Assembly (NCBI GenBank): GCA_958496175.1
Contig: OY292274.1
Span: 53,702,630 to 53,766,629 of the forward strand
Length of the DNA stretch: 64,000 nt
DNA from: Sisyra terminalis
Lineage: Eukaryota > Arthropoda > Insecta > Neuroptera > Sisyridae
Direction of reading: 5' to 3'
This document shows, one piece after another, positions 25,217 to 39,035 of this stretch. The notes under the pieces are model-generated. The model did not search any database. It had not been told where the DNA came from and saw nothing but the letters and a program-made list of their open reading frames with translations. Numbering within the stretch: position 1 is the first letter of the stretch; each line of letters opens with the position of its first letter. The position numbers were made by a program, and so were the translations under genes.

Positions 25217-25390
25217 TTTGTTTCTTTTGTGTAGTAAACGAACTTAATTAAAAGTATAAATTAATCCTCCAACAGCAATCACTTAGTTATAAATATAATT
25301 GCTTTGCAATGAAAATCACCAAAATTGTTCTTTGAAAAGCTCATTGAATAAAGCTTTAGACATGTTTCTTCATCAACGAACTGAGCAACC
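25217..25390 (-). other. Atf3 5' UTR, part in the coding exon
   Basis: On the minus strand a strong acceptor (TATATTTCAG, plus 25391-25400) starts an exon 174 nt before the Atf3 ATG. This makes an upstream non-coding exon necessary. Confidence 0.7.
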
Positions 25391-28300
25391 TGAAATATAA
25401 AAAAAAATATTTATCAAATTCAGTTTCGATTACTTTCAATTAATTTGCGAACTTAAGTTTTATAGAACAGATCGTACAACAAAGGGAGAACAATAATAAT
25501 CCACAGATCAATACTTTTTCAAATGTATAACTTTAATTTCAATGAAAAAAGATCATAAATTCATCCCGTTTAATTAAAACAATCATATCAGAAACGGTTA
25601 TTAAACGGGAGAATATTCATTCCGGAAAATGGTCATCCAGAGAATCTAGATTCAGAATTCCATTTTAAAAATGAATTTTGGAATTCAATTTTGGTATTTT
25701 TTGCTGTTCAAAACTATTCAACACAAAATATTCAACAAATAGATCTTCGAAATTTTGTATCAGATACTTTCCTAGTTAGATTTATAATTTTCCAATTGAT
25801 ATTTGAATTATATTTTTTTATTTCTACGAAATCCTCTTGACAATTTTGGAAAAATAAAATTCGTTAAAGGTTTTTTTATCCTGGGTTCATTATACTTATT
25901 CCTTAAGTTTGACAATGCTTTAAATGCATAAAATATTGTTATTTTACACGGATGAACAGTTTATAAAAGAAATTAACATCTTTTTGTATTTACATAAATA
26001 TAAACGAAGAAAATAAGTCTTTATAATTTAATTTTTTTAAACATTTTAATACAAGAAATCAAATTAGTAGTACTTATCAACAGTTATTTATAATTACGTG
26101 ACATAGCAGATATATGAGCGTTAGTACGTATGTAAAACAATTAAATTTAAATCATTTCTACAAAGCACAACGTTTCGATGAGGATTTTGCCATTTTTAGG
26201 TGCGTACTATTGTAGAAAGGCGAAATTCTCACCAAATCGATGTGCTATTCATTAAAAATAACTGCTTTTGGCTTATGTTCATATATTTGCTGCATCTTCC
26301 AAATATTCATAGAAATGGGTATAAATCAAAGTTTGAATAATTAACAAATATTATCAGTGAACTATTAACATTTGTCAAATTATGAATATTAACTGTGTAA
26401 AACATAATTATGGTTTATTCACTTCGAATTATTATGCTCATTTTTCTCTTCAACTTATAAACGTAGTTATAAAATTTTGTAATCGGTAATGTCTACATAT
26501 GAATTTCAATTTTAATTTCTTTGGTAAAGTACTAAATATTAATATGGTTAGAGTTATTTATTCAACAGATTATATTTTAAAAAGATTAATGGAACTTATT
26601 TTATACCTATGTGAATAATAGTTTGTGTTTTTTACAGTTACAAATGCTTTTGAAATAAGGATTTTATATTAAATTCATAAACTCACTAGTTTTTTATTCG
26701 CAGCATTTTTAACTTCAATACGATTTATGAATATAAGAACGTTTTGACCTTGTATACTCATCCTTTCATATTGAAGATGTATAAAATACATACAACCATC
26801 TGGACATATTTTCATTTTGAAATTAAAAATTCAGACATTGTTTACATATGGTCAACTTTGGTACACACAATTTCCAACGAATACATATCTTCTAGTCTTT
26901 TAAACTTTGCTTTCAGCCCAAGAAATGTTTTATTTCTTCATTACATAAAACATAATTTTCAGTATAGGTATAAAAAAATTAGTTAAACTAATTCACGAAG
27001 TTATGTTAAAATTCGCAAAGCACGTAGTTTGTGATTTTCCTATTGAATCTTAGATAGGTACATAGTTTAATATGATTTTTATGAGTTTCAATTTTAGTTT
27101 CATGGCCTTGAAATCTAAAATACGAGAAGAAAAGACATAATGAATTGTCTGTTCTGTGTAATATTTTTTTTTTCTAAAAAATAAACATTTTTAAAATATC
27201 ATCAAAAAATGTGTCGGTAAAATAAATATAAGCCACAAATAGACTGGTTGCTAGAGATTTGTTGAAAAATCGGAAGAATATTATTTATTAGTATTTTAAA
27301 CTTGTAGATACTCGTATAAGATTTTGTGAATATTTTTTTGGAAGGCGGTTTTAAATCAAAACCTAAAATTTTACCTTCCGGGCGTTAAAATTACACGGGC
27401 GGAACTAGCTAACACTAGCCTCTGCTAATAAATCATCGAACTAGTTTTGTACTAAAGACACTGCTGATATACCACCATTCACCACTCCCAAAGATTTCTA
27501 GCTGTATCTGAATGAATATTTGCTAAATTTTAGCCTAATTTCTTAAACATTAAGCGGATATAGATTACAAATAATTTTTTTATAGAGTAAATTTTTTTAG
27601 TTACTTTCTTTTGAGTATCTTGATATATATAATTTATCATTGAAGATAACATAATAACATAAAAAAGCGGTGAAAATTTTCTGTTGTTAACAATGAGTTA
27701 AAATAATTTCTATACTTAAGAAAAGCTCAGTAAGAGCGGTTGATATTTTCATTAATTTCCATATACTTTAAATGTAGTAACTAAATAATACGCTGAAGAA
27801 ATGTAGTTACTAGAAGAAAATGTATTGAAAAGTAAAAAATTCATACCATTAACGTTTTAAAAGAAAAATCTTTGTCAAATTTTTTTGATTAAAACAGTAA
27901 TCAACAGATTAAAATTTGAATCAATAAGTTAAAGATTACTTCGAAATAAATATTGCCTGGCTTTTTTCATATACCTATTTATCGCTAAGATAACTTGGAA
28001 ATTCTCGATTTTGGTAAAAGTTCGTATATTTACAGTATAAACGTTTCAAATCTAACAAACGCTTAAACCGTTCAGTTGTTGAACAATCACAAATCTTAAA
28101 GAAACATAAGAAATTTGGTCAAAAGTTTTTTGAAAAAGAAATCTAATTACAATTTTCCAGTATCAATACATTCTAAAAATTTAAATTCCTTCCTATTTCA
28201 GCTGTATTTCAAAGTGTGCTATAACACTGTTATATTAAAACCAAAATCACTTACAAGTATCATTTAGTTTTGGCTTGCAAATTTTTGAAAAAGATATCAA

Positions 28301-29300
28301 TTTGAAATATAAAAAGGGATCCCAATATTCCAAACTTTTAAACTATCTTTGACCTATTAATTCATTTACAGTTGTTCGTAATTCTCTATGCATTTAGCTA
28401 TGTGTGCATTTAGCTGGGATTTGATAAACCACCAAAATTCAAATAGTTATGCAAAGAAGAGAGACATTGCTTTGTCTCTGGTGTGAAAATTCACACACAA
28501 CAATGAGAGACCCAATATTTCTACATGCATAAAATATCTGGATATGTTCTGGAAAAGTAATTAAACTCATTTCATTATTAATTCGTAAACATCAGCGAAA
28601 ATTCATAACGGTATGGCATTTTTTATGCAAAAAAATTTTTTTTTCTACTTATTTTCATTTAGGCACTAAAATTCATTTTTTTTATATGTTTTGCACCAGT
28701 TGAGCAATGTACCAATATTCAAATTTAAAAACTTATACTTTAAAATTAATATGCAATTATTATCCTCAACAACCAACCTTCTAAGAAGTTTTGAATAACT
28801 TTTACAATTTAATGATCCAATAACAGCTTTTAAATTTAGATTTTTAGACCTAATAACTAGAGTATAAGTTCGACATGTTCCGGTTATTTGTTCGTTTCTT
28901 GAATGATAGCAGAAAAATGTATAGTTAAACCAAAAAAGACTATTTTTTTACAATGCCGAGGGATATATATGAATAAACATGTTGAAGACAGGAGAGGTTT
29001 AAAATTTATATAAATTTAAAGGCTTTTTATTCGTACTTGGGTAGATGAACCCTTAAAACCCTTTTTGACTACTGCTACTAGTTACGTAATAAGCCATTTT
29101 TTTATTTAAAACTTAGGCGCCTTGCGGTTTAGGCTGTAGGTATCTTTAATGTAGTTAAGGTACATGAAGAAGTGTTTTCTATTCAATATCAATAATAAGA
29201 TGATGTTATTCTAAGTACATTAAAAAGCAGATATGTACCATTGATACATTTACGGTTGTTTTACATATATATGATATAGAAACAATGGACTTAGATATGG

Positions 29301-29555
29301 ACCGTTTATTTTGAAAATGAGTTAAGTCCATTTCAAGAACAATCCCTACAGTGTTATCATTTTTAACCATAGGAACATAAGATACTAAGGAGGAGGGAAT
29401 AACTGGCGTTTTTGTTAACAACTAAAATGAAATCAGTAATTTGTCAAAACTTAGCAGTTAAATACTTAACATACTTTGTTTTAGTTACAAGAAGAAGAAT
29501 CATCATATAGACCGCCCTTGAAATAGACTTACACCGCTTTCAAAATAAACGAGTC
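29301..29555. mobile_element. MITE, copy 1 (inverted-repeat element)
   Basis: The left end, GTTTATTTTGAAAATGAG then TTAAGTCCATTTCAAG (29304-29336), is mirrored by the right end, CTTGAAATAGACTTACACCGC then TTTCAAAATAAACG (29517-29552). The same terminal sequence flanks a second element at 41421. No coding capacity. Confidence 0.7.
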
Positions 29556-29619
29556 ATATTATGTTTTTAGTGGAAAAAAAATGAGAAGACAAAAGATAAC
29601 AAATATTTTTAAGTTATCA

Positions 29620-29990
29620 TTGTTTAATATATCCATCTTAATTTTCTTCAGAGACTGTAAAATGTCCTGTGTAGTGGATGATGAAGAATCGAGGTCTTCT
29701 CTTTTCAGAGTTCCATTTCTGGATAAAGCCTCATTGTATTCAACCAGTGCATTTTTGATATCCACACTTGAGGATTGAGGAGCAATTTTTTTGGTTGCTC
29801 TCCTCTTAAAATCCAATCATGGATCTCCCTCGTGTGGCCCGTTTTTAAACGAATCCGGGTAACTTGGTCACCTATTTTTATTGTATTCTGATTTTCCAAC
29901 CTTGTCTTTAAATTGTCTAAGATGGGTTTGCGTCATATCCCATTTCTTTTGCCAAGTCGCTGTAATTACTCTTTTAATTGCTTTGACGTT
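29620..29990 (-). pseudogene. Decayed Jockey-like LINE 3' end (RNase H tail)
   Basis: Minus-strand broken frames give WQKKWDMTQTHLRQFKDKVG near 29950-29890, then RLKTGHTREIHDWILRGEQPK near 29850-29790, then SVDIKNALVEYNEALSRNG and ILQSLKKIKMDI near 29765-29630. GHTR-H-LRGEQP followed by S-V-I-E is the end of Jockey/R1-type non-LTR polyproteins. Frameshifts and loss of zinc-knuckle cysteines show it is dead. Confidence 0.7.
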
Positions 29991-32900
29991 AGTGTTAAGT
30001 CCTTCGTCATTTGAGGGTAATTGATATTATGATTTGTGTCTTTTCCAGGAAGATGATTTATATGGTAAGAGGTTTGCTGTTAAATATTATACAATCGTTT
30101 ATGGATAGCTTGAGTATAAAAAAATTATACAAAAGCATTTCAAATAATTCAATAGAAAATTAAATATTTAGTAATGAGTAGATAATCGGTAGTTAAAAGA
30201 ATTTAAACGCATATTCAATGTATATTTGCATTTGCGTTCAAATAAAAATATAATTACTTAAATAAATTCCATTCGATTCTTTCTCTTCTTCATCAAAACA
30301 AATATAAAATAATTCAATTACACAATTTTGTTGAAAATGTTTGGTAAAAAAAATAGTGTTTCTCAGAAAAAAGGTTGTAAATGATCGAAAAAAATTTCGT
30401 AAGAACAAAAATACGCTTGTGTCTTGAATATTAAGTACGCGCCCATAAAGTAGTTACAAAATTTCATGTAACACCCACACCGTCTTCTTTATATTATTTA
30501 TCTCTCGGTGATGACTCTATGTTGAAAAACTACCTAATTTGAAACTTAAATAATTTTTTGGTTGTTTTCTGAAATGCATCAACTAATTGAAACTTAATTA
30601 CAGTATTAGTGGAGAAACAAATATTTGAAATGTTCATGGCTAAAAATGTGAACTATCGACCCCGTTACATGATTATCTATAATTAAATTTATACATAAAA
30701 ACTCATTAATCAGCCACTATTACCTATACTCGTCTACGTTAAAATGTTGGTGAGGAGTAATTAAAATTTAACTGAATAAAATTAGCTGAATAAATCATCG
30801 AAATGACTTTATGTTGAATACAGTTCACGGTTAAAGGTCAACGCTATTACAACAAAATGTTGTTATCATCGATGCTGTTCATGATGGAATTAAATTATTC
30901 ATTAATATTTCAGCCTTTAGTTTTCTTATTTCCAGTATTATATTTATTTAGACTCTTCATTTTTGAGGACCTCTGACCGGCAAACATAAATGATGAACAT
31001 TTGTTCTTAATATTTGATTCAACCTTGACACTAAAAGTGTACGTTTCATGTTGGAATCTTTGCTCAAAATAGAAGAAAAACAGTGCTTCTTAAACAATGA
31101 TACTACTCAATTAGGAAATGTTCAGTTTTCTAAATTCTATATCGAAAAAAAACTATTTTCAATGCCTAATTACATGCTTATGCACTATAAAAATGCAACT
31201 ACGTCGTTTATAAATTACATGTTATAGTGAGATGATGGAGGCGAAAAAGTTAATAACGAACGAAAAAGCTATAAAATTTAATGCTCTTCAGCATTTTAAT
31301 ATACGTTAAAGTAATTTTAATTATTATACGCTACTGATTCTTTGATTTATGTTTAAATTAAGTCGCAAAATATTAGGTAAATGAGGAGAGGCAGTGCAGT
31401 TTTTTATTCCTATAAAAAGATTCCTTAAGAAAAGCTGAGAATAATAAAAATTTTATTACACATTGTAGTTATTTTTTTAAGTATTGTTTTCAATTAGAAG
31501 AAAAAATTTATTATTACCAAAAAAAGTATTCTTCGTCTTATTTTCCAACCGAAAAATACCTGTAAGGTTGGATCTATCTATGTATACTATGTATTATATA
31601 ACCTATTTATATCTGACTTTACTTATATATTTACTTCGCATTCATAGTTTTAAGTGCTTGAAAACCTGTATTTATATATTTATGTTTGCATTTTTCCCGA
31701 AAAAAAGGATTAATAATTTAGTTGTAGACTCTTTTTGGTTTTAATCTTCTACTTTGTATTCTACTTTCATTTGATAATTAAAATCCATAAAACATGCCAT
31801 TGGAATTTCAGGAAACCTCTAGATAAACTATATAGTTGCATGAAAATGAGAAATTGAATATTAAGGCAGAGACTACAATTAAGTATCAAATTTAGTACCA
31901 ATGATACAATACATAAATGGTTCTATTATGGTATAATTTATCCCTGCAAGGGTCTTATGGCTTTATGGATCTATTATCTTATGCTTTTGTCCAGAACATT
32001 TTTCATAAAAAAATAATTTTTGAATAATATGAAAATTAAGAACTGAAAAATGGTTTTTCATGAACAATAATTATTCTATTCTGTTAAATAAAATTTTACA
32101 GAAGGCCAAGTCACATAAGTACTTTAAGTTATGCGAAAGACACTTATAATTATTAATTGATCATTTAAATTTCAATAATAATTGTCAGGAGGGTTTTTGG
32201 AATAAATTACATAAAAGCATTTCAGTGATTGTCAATCTATGGGGTGTGCCTTCCTGGGGGTAAACGTGATTACATTGAAAGGGGGGAGTGAACTTATTGG
32301 ATAGAATATAATTTGAAAAAGTTATTAATTTGCTAGAAAAAAAGCAATACAAAGACATTATGACATCAGACATACAGACTACAATCTACATATTTACACT
32401 AATAAAATACACTATTTAATAGGATTGTATAGTTTTTTTGATTAAGATCATAGAGTAACTTTAACTTTAATATTCTTAAAACAGGGGGGAGAGGCCCCAT
32501 AAAATATTTAATTAGAATTTATGTCACAATATTGCAAGATTGCGAAACATAAAAAAACATCAATTTTTTACAAATACAGTTAAATATACGTTATATAGTT
32601 TTCTGCTGCTTCTTAATGAAGAATATGTATCACTTAATGTAGGGCATAATTGTCCTAGTAAGACTATTAACTTAAAACGCGGTTCTCGAAAATCAGAATA
32701 TCAGATAAAAACCCTTAATTGTTTCGTTAACAAATTGAAGAAAGTAAAAAAAAATTACAATGTCGTCATAAATGTATGTTAGATGAGCTTATTTAGGCAA
32801 CTTCCAACGATTTTTTTATTAAATTTGATCTAAAGATTTCCAATAATAATATTTTGCATTAAAAGCGATTCGAATGCTAATTTTCCAGGTTTTGTATACT

Positions 32901-35261
32901 TACTGTCATTTGATATCCAAGATCCAAAACTTCATTTTTAGAATTTGCTTGTTTCCTGGTTGATTCATCAAAATATGGCTTCGGAAGTTTAAATTTGGTT
33001 TTATGGACCACTTTGCTTTAAAAACTCCATCCATATACTTAAGTTATAATTAGATGTTTTAGATTTTAAATTTTTAATTGGAATTTTCAGGCGCAAACTT
33101 TTGTATACTTTGATTAAGTGGTTTTGATGTAATTTAAAAAAGCTTTTTAGTGGCAAAATATATTTCTTAAAATTTCTATTTATATAATATGTAAAAAAAA
33201 AATAAATTTGCTATTATAAAAAACGATTCACTAGTGGGTTTGAAACTTCTAATTTAAAAAAATAAACATATTTCTATTGCTTTCAGGGATGTAATATGCA
33301 TCTTATGGCTTGTCTCTTGGTGTATAGGTAACGTTATTTGTTATATAATCTCTGTATTTAAGTCATATTGAGTGTAGTTATTTATCACCGCCATAATATT
33401 TTGAATAATATACTGAAAAAAGCGGAGTACTTTTCTTTATTTTTAAGAAAATCGATCATTTATATTCTAAATAGCCGTACAACATTACGTTCTCATAATT
33501 TGTAAGAATCCTGTGTGTAAAAATTCATAGCTTAAATACGATTACTATTTATATATATTCCTCACTTTAGGGACACTAAAGTCTTCAGATTTACTACTTT
33601 ATAAATAAATTTTAGTGCAACTTTTTTGAAAGATCACTAATTTGTCAATTTCATTCTTTTCAATTAATTGAAATGATTAGGGTATCACAAAATAAACCTC
33701 TTTATATAATACTTTGCAGGTTTTAAGATTTAAAAATAGAATGCATTATACAGTACTTACAGCCATTTTGCAATTTCAATTTTACCATAAAGTTTCAAAC
33801 TTTCAAGCTTTAAGGTAATTTTTTCCCATGGCTGCCGAAAATGTCTAAACATTAAAATTTTTAGTCAACTTCTTCTTCTTCTTCACATAGTCCAATAAGA
33901 ATTTTTTGATTTTTTTAAGTTTAGCTTTAACTGAATAAGCTTTCGCCCAAAAATATCGTTGAAATTTTACTGGAGATCGAAAATAATAATTTCAACTTTC
34001 CAATGGTTAAGCTTAATAAGATAAATATGGGTATGATTTTCGATAACGCCTCGTGTTTTCCCTAATCAAAAAAATACTATTTTTATCAAAACTTAAAAAA
34101 ACATAAACAAATTACCACTTTGGAAAAACAAGTTGTGGAAAATTCCGCCCTAAGTAAATCGAGAACATGAAATTGTGTGGGTAAAATTAGGTTTGTTTAG
34201 TTAAAATGTTCAAAACCAAAAAAAAAAGTAGGTAAAAGTTACAAGGAAGTATGGAAAATTAGAATAATTAATAATTTTCACATTCCAATATTTAATATCT
34301 AAACGAATTACATATTTTCTTCACCCAGAATATATAAAGTTATATTTAGTCTGAAGACTGAAATATTTTTCTTTGTTGGCTTTAAATAGAAAATTTTGAA
34401 CAGAGAGTAATTCGTTAGTCTCTAACATAACCATGATTAATTTCCTCGAATATTGTTTTCGTTCAAATATGTAAATTGAAAACATTGTTTATAATTTCAT
34501 TTATAAAACTTAATATTCATTATTTAAAAACAAAAAACAATGAAATATAATTAAACATTTGAAAATGTAAAGAAATAAAAAAATATTGATTCAAATAGTT
34601 ATAATTGATCAAGATAATGCAAATATTACATAATAGTATAACATAGGATAAATCAATAAAGAATAGGATCGCAGTATTAAAGAAAATATGGCTGACATTT
34701 TACTGGCATATTAATGCATATAGGCAAATATCAATTGTCATTTTACCAAAAAGATACCACTTTTTTTAAAGAAAACATTTGAAGGTTTGTGGCCAAATAA
34801 ATTAAATTAACTAGTATACGAAAATTAATCAGAAAACCAAACCTACGTTAAGGTTTTAGAATGGATAATGTTTAAATGCTACATTTTAAATCCTAGTTAT
34901 TCTACAGAAGCCTGAAACTTTTCGCTTATCTAAATGTTTCATTCTTATAATATACGAAAGCAAATTTCCTGTTTAGTTGTGTAACTTGGAATATTAAGCT
35001 TCTATGATCAATAAATGGGAAGCTTTTAAAACGTCTGGTTATCATCGAATCGCAAAAAGAGCTTTAATAACAAGTGCTATCGTCTTGCTTTAGTTGCAAA
35101 AAAGACAGATGAGTTTTAGAAACTATAAAACAACGTAACTTTGAATACTTCCAGTAAATGTTACAAGGGCCTAAATACAAACGCTTACCGATCATCATAT
35201 AAAGCAAAAAAGAAGGATAGCTTGAACGAACTTGAGCTTTAGAACCTGACAGACTGGTTTG

Positions 35262-36359
35262 GCTCAAATCTGGAATATTTTTCCTAGATAGCTTCTGAAA
35301 GTGGTCGATTTAGATGAACTATATTGATTAGACTGGTCCAAAAAAATCGAAAATTTTTTTTGAAAAGTATATCAAAAATATTGTTCAAGGTGACAAAAAA
35401 AAAATATCGAGAAGGTTTGAGTCCTTAATATTAATATTAAGAGGTCTATCATCTTTAATTTCGATTTTTTATTTGTGCTTTCATTTTTGCGTCAATGCTG
35501 TCAAACTATCAAGATAAAAAAAATCATCTGCACATTTATTTGTAGAAAATTAAATTCCCTACAAAATACGTTTTTTGAAAATTTTTGCCAGACCTGCTAT
35601 TTTCGAATAATCAAGCTTTAAACATTGATATAATTTTAAGATTTATCTTCTTTATTTTGGAATTTTGTAACTAACGAACAATTAAACATATAGGAATGAA
35701 CAATATAGATTATTGAAGGGAATTTAATGCTCTAATAAAAAGGTCTCTTAACGTTTTACATAAAATCACTTTTTCAAAATTGGTTCAACAACGAAAAAAC
35801 AATAATTTAATTTTTCCGTCAACTTTAATTGTGAATAACTTTTGAAAAAGTGATTTTATGTAAAAACGTTAAGAGACCTTTTTTGTAGAGCATTAAGTTC
35901 CCTTCAAGAATCTATATTGTTTATTGTTATATATGTATTTGTTCGTTAGTTACAAAATTCCAAAATAAAGAAGATAAATCTTAAAATTATATCAATGTTT
36001 AAAGCTTGATTATTCGAAAATGGCAGGTCTGGCAAAAATTTTCAAAAAACGTATTTCGTAGGGAATTTAATTTTCTACAAATATATGTGTAGATGATTTT
36101 TTTTACCTTGATAGTTTGACAGCATTGACGCAAAAATGAAAGCACAAATAAAAAATCGAAATTAAAGATGATAGACCTCTTAATATTAATATTAAAGACT
36201 CAAACCTTCTCGATATTTTTTTTTTGTCACTTTGAACAATATTCTCGATATAATTTTCAAAAAAAAAAATCGATTGTTTTGGCCCAGTCTAATCAATATA
36301 GTTTATCTAAATCGACCACTTTCAGAAGCTATTTAGAAAAAATCTTCCAGATTTGAGCT
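35262..36359. repeat. 1.1 kb foldback: two arms of about 520 bp and a 60-bp loop
   Basis: The left arm (35262-35779) and right arm (35840-36359) are reverse complements along their length with scattered mismatches; the spacer is 35780-35839. Shared landmarks are GCTCAAATCTGGA, GAAAGTGGTCGATTTAGAT, TTAATATTAATATTAA, GACGCAAAAATGAAAGC, GGCAGGTCTGGCAAAAA and CGTTAAGAGACC. There is no open frame of substance. A further partial copy of the GGCCCAGTCTAAT end lies at 36424-36437. Confidence 0.92.
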
Positions 36360-38132
36360 TTCAGAGCTATCTAAATCTTCAAAATTTGGATGTACTTTTC
36401 AAAAAAGAAATAGTCAATTTTTTTGGCCCAGTCTAATATTTATGGTTTTCTTTGGCTGGTAACAGCCACTAATGGGTACTCTACAAGAAGATGCATGTCA
36501 CATTTTAAGCAAAAATATTTCGTCGTTTTATAACTTAAAGAAACTATGTCACTATAAACAAAAGTATCCATAAAAATCAAACATTTACTGATGTTCAACA
36601 TTGTAAACGACGGCTAGTCAGTAGAAGCCAGCCATTATAAATGACTTTCATTGTATTTCGCTTTAACATTTCACTATTTGCTATGACTATTAACTAGTCT
36701 TCAATATCTCGTATATTATATAGTTCGCGAACTAATCGATTCAAGATAAAATTAGATCAGAAGAAAAATTTTATCATTCTAGTATGTTGTTGTACAAACA
36801 ATTTTTTGTGAAAAATTCTATGAGACAACTGAAATAATCTGGAACTAGGCAGTAAATATTTATATGAAAGGTCATATAGAAACAACGGGTGTGTATTTGA
36901 GCAAGAGTGTGGCTTGGAAGATAAAACACATTTTATGTTGATCTTTCTCAGATTTACAAAAAAATATATTTCTTTAGCTCTTTCAATGATAAATTAGTAT
37001 AGAGTTTATGTGATGTGAATTTTTTATTTCAACATTATTTATAACAACGATATAAAATACGAATTACTTATGTACAATTCATATATCTTACTTATATGTG
37101 TATAACTTTCGACTACTATTCTACATATTACTCTATAACCTTTTTCTCAATGTGAGAAAACTAATGATTTCATTTAGTAGTAATAAAAATTTTATTTAAA
37201 AGTCAGGGAAGTATTTTTAACCGAACAATAAATTATGAATTATACAATTAATAATAATTTAATATGATGCCGCTTCTTATGCCAGTCCTGCATGCGATAA
37301 TAAGTAATTATGTAAAGCGTTTGGCACAAAAAATAATTCGACCAGATGTATAAAACATTAAATTCACAAAACGCTTAATTTCTTCTGGTTTTCTAGTCTT
37401 TGCTCGTTGTGAATGAAAAATAGCTTCTGCCAACTTGCTTAAGAAATTTTGTAGTTAATTATATGCATATATCATGGCTTAAAGACGACTTTTTATTATA
37501 AATATATAAAAAACTCTTTGATTTTTTTCTCATTTCACTAAAACAAATATTTTTATTAACAGATTTATTGAATGAAGTCGCTTAAATACCACATAACGTC
37601 TGAATTTTTTGATTCGACTCATCTAAAATTTATTATAATGAATAATATACTCCAAATCAAATTTGAAAAATTGCATTGGAAAAATAATTTTCCAAGGTCA
37701 AAAATCATTTTTACATCAAAAGCATTGAGAATGTATATGTTTGATAAAGAAAATTTATAAATAAAATATAGAGTGAAATTAAAGTTTTAGTAGTAACACA
37801 TTCTACCAGTTCATTATGTAGATATTAAATAAAAAATAACTAATTTAACAAAATAAATAAAGTTTTTGGATCTTTGTCAAATTTAGTTCAAAATAATAAC
37901 AAAATTTATTTTAAGAACAAATTAATGGCGATTTTCAATTTTTATGATCTCAACTTGCTTGACAAACAAAACGGTTTGTTCCATTTAATTTTAGTCTAAT
38001 TTCATTAAAAAAAGTTCTAAAAAAAGCACACAATTTGCAAAAATATTTAAGCAAAATATTTTTTTTAAAAAAAAGCTTACAAAGCTTTAAAAATCTTTTG
38101 ATATGTAAGTAATATTAAATGACTACCCTTAA

Positions 38133-38195
38133 GACTCTTAATCTTATACTCTTAATCTTATACTCTTAATCTTATAATCTTAATCTTATACTCTC
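38133..38195. repeat. 14-bp minisatellite
   Basis: The unit ACTCTTAATCTTAT repeats about four and a half times with minor variation, just before the heat-shock cassettes. Confidence 0.85.
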
Positions 38196-38344
38196 AGTCT
38201 TCTTCATTTCAAAAATGATATATAAATGCATTGAAAGCTTTTTGTATGCCTGTTGAATAGTTAATACTGTTGCGGTCTTAGAGCTTTCGAGTTCTGTTAA
38301 AACTTTCGAATGTTATAACAATTAGAATTGAAGAGAGACGGAAG

Positions 38345-38500
38345 ACGTTCTAGAACACTCTTCGTGAGATTTAAAAATAGGACAAAAAAAGATGGAAAAC
38401 ATTCAAAACTACGAAAAGCGATTGGAGCAGTCTTGAACCTTCCAGAAACTGCAAATGGGTATACAAATAAGGCGATCGACCGTCGCCAGTTAGTATCGAA
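38345..38500 (+). promoter_or_regulatory. Heat-shock promoter, copy 1
   Basis: GTTCTAGAAC (38347-38356) is a two-unit heat-shock element. GAA/TTC/GAA at 38435, 38440 and 38445 is a perfect three-unit element at 5-bp spacing. The TATA box reads TATACAAATA (38460-38469), weaker than in copy 2. GGCGATCGACCGTCGCCAGT follows, where an insect hsp start site would fall about 30 bp downstream. Confidence 0.75.
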
Positions 38501-38877
38501 AAAGTTACGACAAGTATCAATTATGGAACAGTTACATATAAGTTAATAGTCAAAACCGTTAAAGTAAATAAATAAGAGGATAATAATAAACGTGCGTTTA
38601 TTAAATTAAATGGTGTTTGTGTTATATGTCCAGAAACAAATCCTGACGAACTCGTTAATATAATTAACCGTAAAAAAGAAAAAAAACACTACCATATTTT
38701 GTATACATTATAAATTATATTACGCAGTATTATTTTCTAAAGTTGTATAATCAAGTCAGGCATTAAAACAAAGCATTTTTGATGTACTGCCATTGATTTC
38801 CAACCAACTTCTTAGGAGTTATTAAACTTAAAGATGACCATTGCAGAATATTACTTCTTTTATTAAAGGGAGACGGA

Positions 38878-39035
38878 AAACGTTCCAGAACATTCACCGT
38901 GAGATTTAAATTTACAGTAGAAAAATTTAAAAAGCATTCGAAACTACAAGAAGTGTTTGGAACAGTCTAGAACCTTCCAGAAACTGCAAATGGGTATATA
39001 AATAAGGCGATCGACCGTCACCAGTTAGCATCGAA
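38878..39035 (+). promoter_or_regulatory. Heat-shock promoter, copy 2 (intact)
   Basis: Two perfect three-unit heat-shock elements: TTC/GAA/TTC at 38883, 38888 and 38893, and GAA/TTC/GAA at 38970, 38975 and 38980. A consensus TATA box TATATAAATA lies at 38995-39004, 13 bp beyond the second element. The layout matches insect small-hsp and hsp70 promoters. Transcription would run rightwards, antisense to Atf3. Confidence 0.82.

Noticed and set aside
24759..25247. Plus-strand frames opposite the Atf3 coding exon
   Set aside because: Antisense shadows of the Atf3 exon; no domain.
28463..28510. Short inverted repeat around GTGTGAAAATTCACAC
   Set aside because: Short stem in AT-rich DNA, no context to give it meaning.
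38328..38546. 72-codon plus-strand frame in the heat-shock cassette
   Set aside because: It runs across heat-shock elements and the TATA box, and is broken in the second copy.
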